This document shows positions 48,389 through 56,203 of a stretch of DNA of 64,000 nt, one piece after another. The position numbers and the translations under genes are program-made. Origin of the DNA: Saccharopolyspora gloriosae (GTDB lineage: Bacteria; Actinomycetota; Actinomycetes; Mycobacteriales; Pseudonocardiaceae). Location of the stretch: contig NZ_CP059557.1 of assembly GCF_022828475.1 (NCBI RefSeq), forward strand, positions 6,371,470 through 6,435,469, given 5' to 3'. The notes beneath the pieces were generated by a model. It was not told the origin of the DNA. It did not search any database and worked only from the letters and a program-made list of their open reading frames with translations. Positions within the stretch are counted from its first letter, which is position 1. Each line of letters opens with the position of its first letter.

Positions 48389-49512
48389 CTCTTAAGACGT
48401 TCGATGCGAGCGCGCTGACGAGCCGACCCGGTATTCCCGGCAAGCTCTTCAGCGCGTTTTGCATGTTTGCGCGCTTCAACCTCTTCACCTCGGGCCTTGA
48501 GCGCCAAAGCGTAGTCGATTCGAAGCCCTGCCTCCGCTCGCCGGAAGTCACCACCACCAAGTCCGTCTAGAGCAGACTGCAAGTCGAAGACCGCTTCATC
48601 CGCACCCAGCCGCGCGAGGCAGTGCCCACGCCATCTCGCGAGATGCACGCCATTTAGCGCTAGGAATGGGAGATCGGGGTCACCATCGCCTGAACCCTCT
48701 GGAAGAAGCCGGTCCGCCTCATCCAGAGCTTTTCGAGCCGCGTAGCCGTTTCCTACAGCCGCCTGCATCTCTCCTTCAGCCGCAGCGAGCCAGCTCTGCA
48801 TCCGCGGGTGAATCGAGCCAGTGTTCTTACTCCGCGCACGCTGCACCAGACTGAGAGCCTCCCCAGGCCGATCAGCGTCAAGAAGCACGTAGCCTTGCTG
48901 CGCTGTCACGTGAGCGATAACTGCGGGATTCTCCGACTCGCGAGCACCAACCTTTGCTAGCTCATGAAACTGCCACGCATCCCGAGTGCTACCCATGTCG
49001 AGAGCCTGCCAACCTGTAAGCGCAGAAGCTTCAGCCAGGGCAGCAGCAAGCATGTCGCGGTCATTTCCGGGAAGAGCAAACTTCAGCATTTCTTCGAGCT
49101 GACGAACATGGCCACTCGTCTGACTAAAAAGCTTGGCGGCGCCGATCCTGCGATCAAGAAGGCGAAAGTTCTGAGTCTGACTCTCGAAGATGTCGACGAG
49201 AGAGCTATCGACCTCAGCAAAGTCAACCCTATCTGAAATTTCAGAGGAGACTTGTTCGACCTCCGTAGGCATCAGTTCAACAAACCCCAGCTCGGCCGGA
49301 GAAAGGCCGTAGACCACACAGAACGCCGATTGGTACTGCTCAGGAACCGAGCGGGCTCCATTCTCCCAAAAGCGCATCTGCCGATTGATGCTGTCGTCCG
49401 TGACGAACAAGGGTGATTTGAGCTGATCAGCAGCAGCCCTTAGCTTCCTGATCGCTTGCGCCTTAGTGAACCCGAGACTCCTCCGGGCTTTAAGCAGTGA
49501 CGTCTCTCCCAT
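48385..49512 (-). CDS. XRE-type HTH regulator with TPR-like C-terminal domain
   Basis: The protein has 375 residues from ATG 49512, with GGAGGGG 3-4 nt upstream. An N-terminal helix-turn-helix (SLLKARRSLGFTKAQAIRKL ... DDSINRQMRFWENGARSVPE) is followed by about 280 residues of paired helices of the TPR kind (AALAEASALTGWQALDMGS ... KHAKRAEELAGNT). Such proteins in AICEs and plasmids usually act as peptide- or metabolite-responsive switches. It faces the plus-strand transfer genes across a 238-bp divergent region containing a palindrome at 49713-49731, a plausible operator. Confidence 0.82.
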   Translation of the reverse strand: MGETSLLKARRSLGFTKAQAIRKLRAAADQLKSPLFVTDDSINRQMRFWENGARSVPEQYQSAFCVVYGLSPAELGFVELMPTEVEQVSSEISDRVDFAEVDSSLVDIFESQTQNFRLLDRRIGAAKLFSQTSGHVRQLEEMLKFALPGNDRDMLAAALAEASALTGWQALDMGSTRDAWQFHELAKVGARESENPAVIAHVTAQQGYVLLDADRPGEALSLVQRARSKNTGSIHPRMQSWLAAAEGEMQAAVGNGYAARKALDEADRLLPEGSGDGDPDLPFLALNGVHLARWRGHCLARLGADEAVFDLQSALDGLGGGDFRRAEAGLRIDYALALKARGEEVEARKHAKRAEELAGNTGSARQRARIERLKS

Positions 49513-49712
49513 GTACCCCTCCGCACGATCACGTGCCCCCACTTTGCACAGGGGGGACCTGCCCGGCAAGGCGCAGTCCCCCCTCCCCGTCCCCTCTCGT
49601 CCCCCCGCGGTCCTCTGCCTGGCCTGCACTTTTCCGGGGAGTCTCGTCGTTGTCGGGAGCCGGAACGCGATCAGGGTTGACAGCCCACCCGACTCATGCC
49701 TAACTTGTTCAC

Positions 49713-49731
49713 AACAGGTACCGCACCTGTT
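49713..49731. promoter_or_regulatory. Palindromic operator candidate upstream of the transfer genes
   Basis: AACAGGT-ACCGC-ACCTGTT is a perfect 7-bp inverted repeat with a 5-nt spacer, 20 bp upstream of the GTG at 49751 and 200 bp upstream of the divergent XRE gene. The overlapping TGTTCACAACA adds a second small dyad. It fits a repressor dimer site for the XRE or GntR regulator. Confidence 0.5.
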
Positions 49732-49750
49732 TAGATCGGAGGCTCAAGCA

Positions 49751-50182
49751 GTGGAACCCATCGACAGCCAGAGCAGGGGTTTTGACCCCGACTACTTCGC
49801 TTTGACGGTGCGCCAGGCGATGCGTAACGAGGAGTTCGAGTCGGGGCCGTACCCGGGTGACTACCTGGAGGACGTGGCTGGTCCGGACACCGACGAGGTG
49901 CTGTTCGGGGAGGTCGCCGAGCTGGGTGAGCACCCGGACATCGTCGAGGTCGACGAGCGGGTGACCGCGGCGGAGATCGCGGTGATGACCGCGGAGGACG
50001 CGGGCCGTCCGGACGAGGTCGCGCGGCGCCGGTTGGACCGGGCGCGGCAGGAGCGGCGTGCGGTGCTGGTGCGGTTGCAGAAGGCGCGTACGGCGGTGCA
50101 CACCGCGCGTTCGGTGTCGCGGGTGGCTCAGGTGTTGCCGTTGCGTCCGTTCCGGGTGGTCCGGGGCGGTGAGGTGGCATGA
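49751..50182 (+). CDS. Hypothetical AICE protein, acidic with coiled coil
   Basis: The protein has 143 residues from GTG 49751, with GGAGG 8 nt upstream. The N-terminal half is acidic (DYLEDVAGPDTDEVLFGEV). The second half is a long charged helix, probably a coiled coil (RRRLDRARQERRAVLVRLQ), ending in a basic hydrophobic tail. No recognised family. It is the first gene of the plus-strand transfer operon and overlaps the next gene by 4 nt. Confidence 0.7.
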   Translation: MEPIDSQSRGFDPDYFALTVRQAMRNEEFESGPYPGDYLEDVAGPDTDEVLFGEVAELGEHPDIVEVDERVTAAEIAVMTAEDAGRPDEVARRRLDRARQERRAVLVRLQKARTAVHTARSVSRVAQVLPLRPFRVVRGGEVA

Positions 50183-50565
50183 GCACGCACGTGACGCTGT
50201 CCAGCATTCGTTGGGTTGACCGGGGTTTCGCCGAGATGGGTTGCACGGTGTCGGTCGGCGATGACTCGTTCACGATGCCGGTGCCGTACCAGCTCATCGA
50301 CGGTCCGGTGGGTGTCCACCCCGAGCTGTACGTCAACGAGGGCGCCCGGTCGGTGGCGTGGCGGATGGACCGGTGGGCGGTGCGTAACACGGAGTTGCAG
50401 CGCGCTTTGCCGCTGTCCTTGATGAGCATGGCGACGGCGGTCCGGGTCGCGCGTGAGTTCGCCGCTGATTCGGGGATCTCGTGGCAGTCCGACGAGTTCG
50501 AGCTCAGCGCGTGGTCGTCGGCCTGGGTTGAGCGCAACGGCACGGTTTCGGGTGGTGAATCGTGA
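50179..50565 (+). CDS. Hypothetical AICE protein
   Basis: The protein has 128 residues, ATG 50179, overlapping the previous stop (ATGA). It looks like a compact soluble alpha/beta protein (SIRWVDRGFAEMGCTVSVGD ... PYQLIDGPVGVHPELYVNE), with a helix AWRMDRWAVRNTELQRAL. I recognise no family; its fixed place before the membrane proteins suggests a transfer or copy-control role. Confidence 0.65.
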   Translation: MSTHVTLSSIRWVDRGFAEMGCTVSVGDDSFTMPVPYQLIDGPVGVHPELYVNEGARSVAWRMDRWAVRNTELQRALPLSLMSMATAVRVAREFAADSGISWQSDEFELSAWSSAWVERNGTVSGGES

Positions 50566-50843
50566 TGGCTGAAGCGGTGGATGTGGCGTTGTTGCCGATT
50601 CGGCTGGGGTGGCGGCTGGTGAAACTGCTGTTGTTGCCGGTGTTGTTCGGTGCGGGCTCGATCGGCCTGGCGCTGCTGGGGATGGACTGGATGTTCGTGG
50701 TCGCCGTGTTGTGCGCGGTGTGGGGGCTGATCATGGCGCGGCTGTGGTGGCTCCAGCTGGTCGGCGAGTTGCGGTCGCTGGGTCGCGGCACCGTCCATGT
50801 CCGCGCCGGGAACAGCGGCCGGGGCAAAGGGGGGCGGCTGTGA
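50562..50843 (+). CDS. Small membrane protein, possible Spd-type
   Basis: The protein has 93 residues, starting at GTG 50562 or ATG 50565. Two hydrophobic helices (LLLLPVLFGAGSIGLALLG and MFVVAVLCAVWGLIMARLWW) are followed by a basic tail (RGTVHVRAGNSGRGKGGRL). Small two-helix proteins of this kind accompany spread (spd) genes in actinomycete plasmids. It overlaps both neighbours by 4 nt. Confidence 0.7.
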   Translation: MMAEAVDVALLPIRLGWRLVKLLLLPVLFGAGSIGLALLGMDWMFVVAVLCAVWGLIMARLWWLQLVGELRSLGRGTVHVRAGNSGRGKGGRL

Positions 50844-51649
50844 TCCGCAAGGGCGGCTTGTTCCTGGTGATGCTCGGGGCGCTGGCGTTGTCGTTCGCCG
50901 GGCAGATGGCGGCGGTGCGGCCGTTGCTCGGGGAGCAGCTGGCGGTGGTGTTCGCGTTGACCACGGACCTGGCGACGCTGCTGGCGCTGAACGAGGTGAC
51001 CGCGACCAGTCGTGGAGCGGTGCGGGTGTGGGCGTGGTCGGTGCTGCTGCTGGCCGGTGGGACCGCACTCGGGTTGAACACCTGGCACGCGTTGGAGACC
51101 GGTCTGTTGCCTGCGCCTGCGGCGGTGGCGGTGGGTGCGGGTCCGGTGGTGCTGGCGTGGCTGCTGTCGCACCTGATGGCCTTGGTGCTCGCCGAACGCC
51201 GGGAAGCAGCCGAGAACGCTGCCCAGCAGAGCCCCGAACCTGCCCCGGCCGTATCCCGGGAGCCCGTTGTGCAGGCGGCCGATTCAGGCTCGGCCGAGCC
51301 TCGGCCGGAAGCGGCCGACGGAACCACTCAGGCCGTTTCCGGACCTGCTCAGGGCATCGACCGGCGCGAGTCCATCGAGGAACCGGGAAGCACCTTGGAT
51401 CCTGTCCGGGAAGCGCTCACCGCCACTGCCGGAACCGAGTCCGAGACTGCCTCCCCTGCGTTGCCGATCGAGCTGATCGACCGGGCCGAGCGGTTGGACC
51501 GCCAGCGGCGGCGTGAGACCGGCGGGAAGCGGGGCTTGCCGTACCGGGAAGCGCCTCGGCGCCTCGGAGTCCGCTACGACACCGCCCGCGCCGCGCTGAT
51601 CGCCGCCCGCGCCCGTAGGGCCGCTGACACCCACGAATTCGCCGCTTGA
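50840..51649 (+). CDS. DUF2637-like membrane protein (plasmid spread/transfer accessory)
   Basis: The protein has 269 residues from GTG 50840. Four transmembrane helices occupy residues 5-120, with the arrangement of DUF2637 (FLVMLGALALSFAGQMAA ... LTTDLATLLALNEVTA). A Glu/Ala/Pro/Ser linker follows, then a C-terminal basic helix-turn-helix-like region (RREAPRRLGVRYDTARAALI). Proteins of this layout sit next to traB in AICEs and help intramycelial spread. The C-terminal region might bind DNA. Confidence 0.75.
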   Translation: MIRKGGLFLVMLGALALSFAGQMAAVRPLLGEQLAVVFALTTDLATLLALNEVTATSRGAVRVWAWSVLLLAGGTALGLNTWHALETGLLPAPAAVAVGAGPVVLAWLLSHLMALVLAERREAAENAAQQSPEPAPAVSREPVVQAADSGSAEPRPEAADGTTQAVSGPAQGIDRRESIEEPGSTLDPVREALTATAGTESETASPALPIELIDRAERLDRQRRRETGGKRGLPYREAPRRLGVRYDTARAALIAARARRAADTHEFAA

Positions 51650-51700
51650 GTCGTCTCTCTGCGGTGTGTCCTCAGTAGTCACAACGGAAGGGTTTTCCTG

Positions 51701-52054
51701 ATGGGTAAAGAGATTCTGGGTTCTCCGGAGTTCGTGTCGTCGTCGGCGATCCGGGAGTACTGCGAGAACGCGCGGCGGTTGTTCCACCCGCTGTATCACG
51801 AGCTGCACGTTTCGGCCGAGGAACTCGAAGTGGCGTTGCGGTACGTGAAGACGGCGGACCCGAAGTTCGGCGGGATGGACTCGCGGGTGCGGTCGAAGTT
51901 GGTGGCCCGTCAGCTCAAGCAGGCCGCGGCGGCGATCGAGGTCGCCTCGAAGTCGTCGGTCGGCGCGTACATGGCGTTCCTCAAGCACTACTCGCCGGAG
52001 GTGCAGGAGTCCCGGCAGAAGAACCGGGCGCGGCGCTTCGAGTTCGACGAGTGA
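51701..52054 (+). CDS. Conserved small protein preceding the DNA translocase
   Basis: The protein has 117 residues, all-helical and charged (IREYCENARRLFHPLYHELH ... LVARQLKQAAAAIEVASK), ending in a basic/acidic tail RQKNRARRFEFDE. AICEs and actinomycete plasmids often carry a protein of this size just before traB; its function is unknown. It has AAGGG 11 nt upstream. A 57-bp gap separates it from the translocase gene. Confidence 0.65.
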   Translation: MGKEILGSPEFVSSSAIREYCENARRLFHPLYHELHVSAEELEVALRYVKTADPKFGGMDSRVRSKLVARQLKQAAAAIEVASKSSVGAYMAFLKHYSPEVQESRQKNRARRFEFDE

Positions 52055-52111
52055 CCAGGTGACACGGCAGTTCGGCGACCGTCAAGGCCACCGGGAAAGG
52101 AGAGCGTGACG

Positions 52112-54136
52112 ATGGCTGGCAAGAACAACCGCAACGGTGACCTTTCGGTCTCCGAGTCCGGGCAGGGGTTCGGCTACTACACCCCGAAAAAGCATTGGGC
52201 GTCGCGTCTGGCGCCGTACGCGCCGGAGTGGGCGGCATACGCGGCGGTGTGGCCGGTGACCTACGGGGTGCACGAGTGGCTGGCCACCGATCCGTCCGTG
52301 GCGCCGTGGGCGTCGGCGGGTCTGTCGCTGATGGGAGTGGGGCTCACCGCGGTGACCTGGCAGTGCGCCCGAGCCCGGGCAGCGTTGACCCGGAAGTTCG
52401 CCACCGCCACGAGCGGGATCACCGCGGCGTGGATGACCGCCGGGACGATCGCCGGGCCGACCGAGACACCGCTGTTGGAGCTGTGGGCGGTCGGTGGCGC
52501 CGGGGTGGCGCTGTCGTGGTCGATCTACAAGGCACTCAAGCGCGGCGGTGACGGCGAAGAGGGAGAGGACGGACTGTTCGAGCAGGTCAAGTTGGCCGGG
52601 GTGAAGCCCGCGGCCACGCAGGTGGAGCCGAACCGGGTCACCACCCGGTTGCAGCTTCCCCGCGGTGAGATGGAGGTGAGCGACGTGCAGAAGGCCACCG
52701 GCCGCATCGCCAGCATGTTCGGGCTGGGTAAGGGCGCGGTGCGGGTGACCGAGAATCCCGACGACTCTTCGAAGGCGACGATGACGATCGTGCCGCGCGA
52801 CGTGCTCAAGAACCCCACCCCGTGGCCGGGGCCGTCCGCGCCGGGTGGCTCGATCATGGATCCGGTGGTGGTCGGGGTCTACGAGGACACCGAACCGCAG
52901 GTCATCTTTTTTCCCGGCGACAAGTCCCAGAGCCGTAACGCCACGCACTACGGCGTGCAGGGCATGAACGGATCCGGGAAGTCCCACGGAGCCAAGGAAC
53001 CCTGGACCGAGATCCTGACCCGCCGCGACGCAGGGCTGATCGTGATGGACCCGTCCAAGGGGGAGCAGACGGTCGGTTTCCTGGGAGATGCCCCGTACAA
53101 GGTGGTGACCGGGGAGAAGGCGTGCAAGAGGGCGGTCAAGCGGCTGCCCGGCCTGATCACCGCCCGCGCCTCGCAGCTCGGCCAGTGGGGCTATGACCAG
53201 TGGGTGCCCGCGGCGTTCGAGCAGCACGGGCTGCCCTACCTGGTGGTGTGGATTGAGGAGTCCCCGCGGGTCCTCGAAGACGCCAAGACGATGATCCGGC
53301 TCGCTCAGGAAGCCCGGTCGGCCGGGATCAGCCTCGTGTTGTCGTTGCAGAAGGCGACGTTCCGCAACATGCCCACCGACGTGCGCTCGCAGCTGGGCGG
53401 GGTGTGGTGCTTCGGGGTCTCCGACATCGAAGACGCCGGATACCTGCTCTCCGAGGACACCATCGAGGGCGGGGCGCGCCCGGACCGGTGGAAGAACCGC
53501 CGCCCCGGGTGCAACTACCTCGAAGGACCCGGCATCGACGAAGCCCGCTACACCACCCCGGGGCGCACCCATGCCCACACCGATGCCCAGCTTCGCGCGG
53601 CGATCGACGACAACGCCGGCATCCGGCCCGCGAAGCACCCCATCGACGCCCGCCACCTCGACCTGACCAGCCCGGCCACCGACCGGCCGACGATGGTCGC
53701 GGGTGCCGACGGGACCGAGCCGACCGGCGACTTCGAGTCGCTGGAGGACCTGAGTCCGGAGGATGCCGCCGACTTCGACGACGAGCCGATCGACCTTCCC
53801 GACCTCGCCGACCCCGAGCTGACTATCGACGACGAACACGAACTGCCCGCCGACGCCGCGACCCTGGACTTCCCCGAAGGCCGTCCGACGCGTAAGGAAG
53901 CCGTGGCGATGCTGCGCAGCCACGTCGAGCAGATGGCCGCCGCGGGCCGAACTCAGTTCACCGTCCGGGACTTCCCGGACCCCGAGACCACCTACGGCCG
54001 CGGCCGTTCGTGGGTCTCCGGCGAGCTCGACAAGCTCACCGGCACCCTGCTGCACCGGGTCGGCAAGGACGGCCGCGCCGACGTCTACCGGCTCGCCACC
54101 CCGCACACGGACACCGACACTCCTCACGCAGCGTGA
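52112..54136 (+). CDS. FtsK/SpoIIIE-type conjugal DNA translocase (TraB/TraSA-like)
   Basis: About 674 residues. Residues 30-150 hold about three membrane helices. The motor domain carries Walker A GMNGSGKS (residues 284-291) and a Walker B-like LVVWIEESPRVL. It also has the SLQKATFRNMPTDVRSQLGG segment typical of TraB pumps. The C terminus has an acidic linker and a winged-helix module (RKEAVAMLRSHVEQ ... DKLTGTLLHRVG) that should recognise the clt transfer locus. A hexamer of this protein alone can move double-stranded DNA between hyphae. ATG 52112 has AAAGGAG 9 nt upstream; GTG 52106 is too close to it. Confidence 0.92.
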   Translation: MAGKNNRNGDLSVSESGQGFGYYTPKKHWASRLAPYAPEWAAYAAVWPVTYGVHEWLATDPSVAPWASAGLSLMGVGLTAVTWQCARARAALTRKFATATSGITAAWMTAGTIAGPTETPLLELWAVGGAGVALSWSIYKALKRGGDGEEGEDGLFEQVKLAGVKPAATQVEPNRVTTRLQLPRGEMEVSDVQKATGRIASMFGLGKGAVRVTENPDDSSKATMTIVPRDVLKNPTPWPGPSAPGGSIMDPVVVGVYEDTEPQVIFFPGDKSQSRNATHYGVQGMNGSGKSHGAKEPWTEILTRRDAGLIVMDPSKGEQTVGFLGDAPYKVVTGEKACKRAVKRLPGLITARASQLGQWGYDQWVPAAFEQHGLPYLVVWIEESPRVLEDAKTMIRLAQEARSAGISLVLSLQKATFRNMPTDVRSQLGGVWCFGVSDIEDAGYLLSEDTIEGGARPDRWKNRRPGCNYLEGPGIDEARYTTPGRTHAHTDAQLRAAIDDNAGIRPAKHPIDARHLDLTSPATDRPTMVAGADGTEPTGDFESLEDLSPEDAADFDDEPIDLPDLADPELTIDDEHELPADAATLDFPEGRPTRKEAVAMLRSHVEQMAAAGRTQFTVRDFPDPETTYGRGRSWVSGELDKLTGTLLHRVGKDGRADVYRLATPHTDTDTPHAA

Positions 54137-54312
54137 CAAGCGGCGGCGTCTGACGTTAGACGTCAGGCGCAGGCCCGGACTCCCGTCCAACGTGCGAGCG
54201 CGCGCGTGCGCGCGCGAAATCCCGTTAGTTGATCTTGATTGACGTCAGGACTGTGTCTCCGTGCGCCCATCCGACAGTACGGAGAGTAATCGAAATGGAA
54301 GGGGTTCGACCG
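54137..54312. other. Spacer after traB with repeats, possible clt/transfer locus
   Basis: It contains an inverted repeat CTGACG-N5-CGTCAG (54150-54166), a direct repeat GACGTCAGG (54159-54167 and 54241-54249) and an alternating CG/GC tract (54198-54216) able to form a hairpin or Z-DNA. The clt locus recognised by TraB lies next to traB in related plasmids, so this is the natural place to look. A promoter for the following genes is also likely here. Confidence 0.45.
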
Positions 54313-54804
54313 ATGAAGGCCGAGTACATCGCCGCCCGCACCGACCGCACCAAGGTCACCGGCCGGGTCACTGACGCCAAGACCAGCGTGCTGACCGAGT
54401 TGCAGCGCGGCGACGCGAAAGCCACCTCATTGCTGGGGCTGTTCGGCGCGGTGCTGGCCGGCGTCATCGCCCTGATGCGCAGCGGGCTCTCGACCGCAGC
54501 GGTCGTGCTGCTGTTCCTCGCAGCGATCCCCACCGCCGCCGCGGTCGTGCTGCTGCTGTGGGTGCTGCGACCGAACCTCAACGGCGGCAACGCCCGGTCC
54601 GGGTTCCTGCGCTGGGCGGCGTTCCTGCGTGACCCCGCCGCCCTGGTCGCCGACTTCGACCGTCCCCAGCGAGCCGACGACGAAGCCCAGCACCTGGCGA
54701 TCCTCTCCGTGCTGGCCATCGCCAAATACCAGCGCATTGGTGCCGCCATCTACTGCCTGCTCACCGGCCTGGCCTTGACCGCACTCGCGCTCATCGCCGC
54801 CTGA
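54313..54804 (+). CDS. PycTM-like membrane protein (Pycsar effector family type)
   Basis: The protein has 163 residues from ATG 54313, with AAGGGG upstream. After a polar head, the motif GDAKATSLLGLFGAVLAG starts a pair of transmembrane helices. A short soluble part (RWAAFLRDPAALVADF) follows, then a helix AQHLAILSVLAIAKYQRIG leading into a third transmembrane segment at the C terminus. This arrangement matches the PycTM fold that opens membranes on sensing cyclic UMP/CMP in Pycsar immunity. No PycC-type cyclase is present. A GGDEF protein encoded 1.4 kb downstream is the only visible nucleotide cyclase. An AICE-specific transfer role is the alternative. Confidence 0.65.
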   Translation: MKAEYIAARTDRTKVTGRVTDAKTSVLTELQRGDAKATSLLGLFGAVLAGVIALMRSGLSTAAVVLLFLAAIPTAAAVVLLLWVLRPNLNGGNARSGFLRWAAFLRDPAALVADFDRPQRADDEAQHLAILSVLAIAKYQRIGAAIYCLLTGLALTALALIAA

Positions 54805-54838
54805 TCACGCCCACCCGACACGAAGGAAGGACCGCTCA

Positions 54839-55195
54839 ATGAACCTGCCCGAACACCTCGGTGACGTGATCGACGACCTCACGCGGGCCTGCGACAGCGC
54901 CGCTCGTCGACGCCTCGACCACAGCGATCTTGTGCAGTCCCTGCACCGGCTCTCCCAGGTCATCGCCCGCACCAACACGGTGGTGAACCACCTGGGCAGC
55001 CGCCTGGCCCAGGGCGCCGACGACGTCGGCTACACCACCCAAGCCCGCGGTCGCCTCGCCGACATGTACATGGTCCTCAACCACGCGAAACAGAACCTCT
55101 CCGCCGCCGGGGCCGGCACTCGCCGGGCCGCCGAGGTCCACGAATACGTCGTGCGGGGCGACAAGCTCTTTCGCACCCCGATCGACCACCGGTGA
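54839..55195 (+). CDS. Helical hypothetical AICE protein
   Basis: The protein has 118 residues, ATG 54839, with AAGGAAGGA upstream. It is predicted to be almost wholly alpha-helical (DVIDDLTRACDSAARRRLDH ... VVNHLGSRLAQGADDV ... YMVLNHAKQNLSAAGAG). No known family. It overlaps the HEAGH peptidase gene by 4 nt, so the two may form a complex. Confidence 0.65.
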   Translation: MNLPEHLGDVIDDLTRACDSAARRRLDHSDLVQSLHRLSQVIARTNTVVNHLGSRLAQGADDVGYTTQARGRLADMYMVLNHAKQNLSAAGAGTRRAAEVHEYVVRGDKLFRTPIDHR

Positions 55196-55668
55196 CCGCC
55201 GTGGACTTCACCGACGACGAAATCGCCGCCGCGGTGCTCGCCACCGCCGTCCACGAAGCCGGGCACGCCGTACTCCACACGTTGTCCGGGCTGCGAGTTG
55301 TGGCCATGCACGTGTGGCACCACGGCGGCGACGTCACCAGCGGCCGGGTGGACATCGCCGAAACGGAGATCGATGACGACCAGGTCGACGGCTACCTGAC
55401 CTCCGTCGTCGCCGGTGGCGAGGCCGAAGCGCTGTGGCTTTCCGAGCACTCCCGCCGCAGTCTCCGACAGGCCCGACGCCAGGTCTACAGGTCATGCCGC
55501 AGTGACCGGCTCAACTACCGCCGCACGCACCGCGACGTGGCCGACAGCCTTACCGAAACCGCCGCGCGAGACCGCGCGCACACCCTGCTCACCCGCCACT
55601 GGGACCAGGTCGAGCGCCTCGCCGTCCGGCTCGCCGACGCCCGGCACCTCACCTGCCCCGCTCTTTGA
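55192..55668 (+). CDS. Stand-alone FtsH-peptidase-like (M41 type) zinc protein
   Basis: The protein has 158 residues from GTG 55192. His21-Glu-Ala-Gly-His25 in AVHEAGHAVLHTLSGL is the zinc-binding HExxH of FtsH-type peptidases, and VVAGGEAEALWL resembles the conserved helix after it. A third ligand could be Asp in RSDRLNYRRTHRD. No ATPase domain is present, unlike FtsH. It may cleave an element-encoded regulator or act as an anti-restriction factor; this is inference. It is coupled to the preceding helical protein. Confidence 0.7.
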   Translation: MTAVDFTDDEIAAAVLATAVHEAGHAVLHTLSGLRVVAMHVWHHGGDVTSGRVDIAETEIDDDQVDGYLTSVVAGGEAEALWLSEHSRRSLRQARRQVYRSCRSDRLNYRRTHRDVADSLTETAARDRAHTLLTRHWDQVERLAVRLADARHLTCPAL

Positions 55669-55693
55669 TCCGCCGAACGGAAGGGAACATGCC

Positions 55694-56113
55694 ATGCAAG
55701 GACTGCCCGAAGTCTCCGTCGCCGGGACGCTGACCGCCGACCCCGAGCTGAAGTTCGTGCCCAGCAGTGGCGATGCGGTCGTGAACTTCACCATCGCCGC
55801 CAACGACCGCAAGTTCGACCGCGACGCCCAGAAGTGGGTCGACGGGGACGTGACGTTCCTGCGCTGCTCGCTGTGGCGCCAGGCCGCCGAAAACGTCTCC
55901 GAGTCCTTGACCAAGGGAGACCGAGTGGTGGTCGTTGGGGCGCTCAAGCAGCGCTCGTGGCAGACCGACCAGGGCGACAAGCGGTCGGTCGTGGAGCTGG
56001 CCGTGTCCGAGATCGGCCCGTCGCTGCGCTGGGCCACTGCCAAGCCCACCAAGGTCAAGCGCAGCGCCCCCGCGGCGCCCGCGGCCACGGTCCCCGGCGA
56101 GCCCCCGTTCTGA
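55694..56113 (+). CDS. ssb: Single-stranded DNA-binding protein
   Basis: The protein has 139 residues from ATG 55694, with GGAAGGGAA upstream. The OB fold is clear (VSVAGTLTADPELKFVPSSG ... FTIAANDRKFD ... FLRCSLWRQAAENVSESLTK). A basic Pro/Ala tail ends in GEPPF instead of the chromosomal acidic DDDIPF-type tip, so it may not recruit the usual SSB partners. It probably protects AICE DNA during replication or transfer. Element-encoded SSB is usual next to prim-pol genes. Confidence 0.92.
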   Translation: MQGLPEVSVAGTLTADPELKFVPSSGDAVVNFTIAANDRKFDRDAQKWVDGDVTFLRCSLWRQAAENVSESLTKGDRVVVVGALKQRSWQTDQGDKRSVVELAVSEIGPSLRWATAKPTKVKRSAPAAPAATVPGEPPF

Positions 56114-56134
56114 GTCACCCCGTGAGGTAGCGGC

Positions 56135-56171
56135 GCGGCCCCGTTCAGCCCTGCAAAAGCCTCGGGGCCGC
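56135..56171 (+). terminator. Hairpin between ssb and the GGDEF gene
   Basis: A perfect 9-bp stem GCGGCCCCG/CGGGGCCGC with a 19-nt loop and no T-run. It could lower expression of the downstream GGDEF gene relative to ssb. Confidence 0.5.
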
Positions 56172-56203
56172 CCCTACCCCTCGCCTAGGAGGAGGTACCT
56201 GTC

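Noticed and set aside
54191-54216. CG-alternating tract considered as the start of a CRISPR or tandem repeat array.
   Set aside because: It is a single short dinucleotide run with no spacers; no CRISPR array was seen anywhere in the window.
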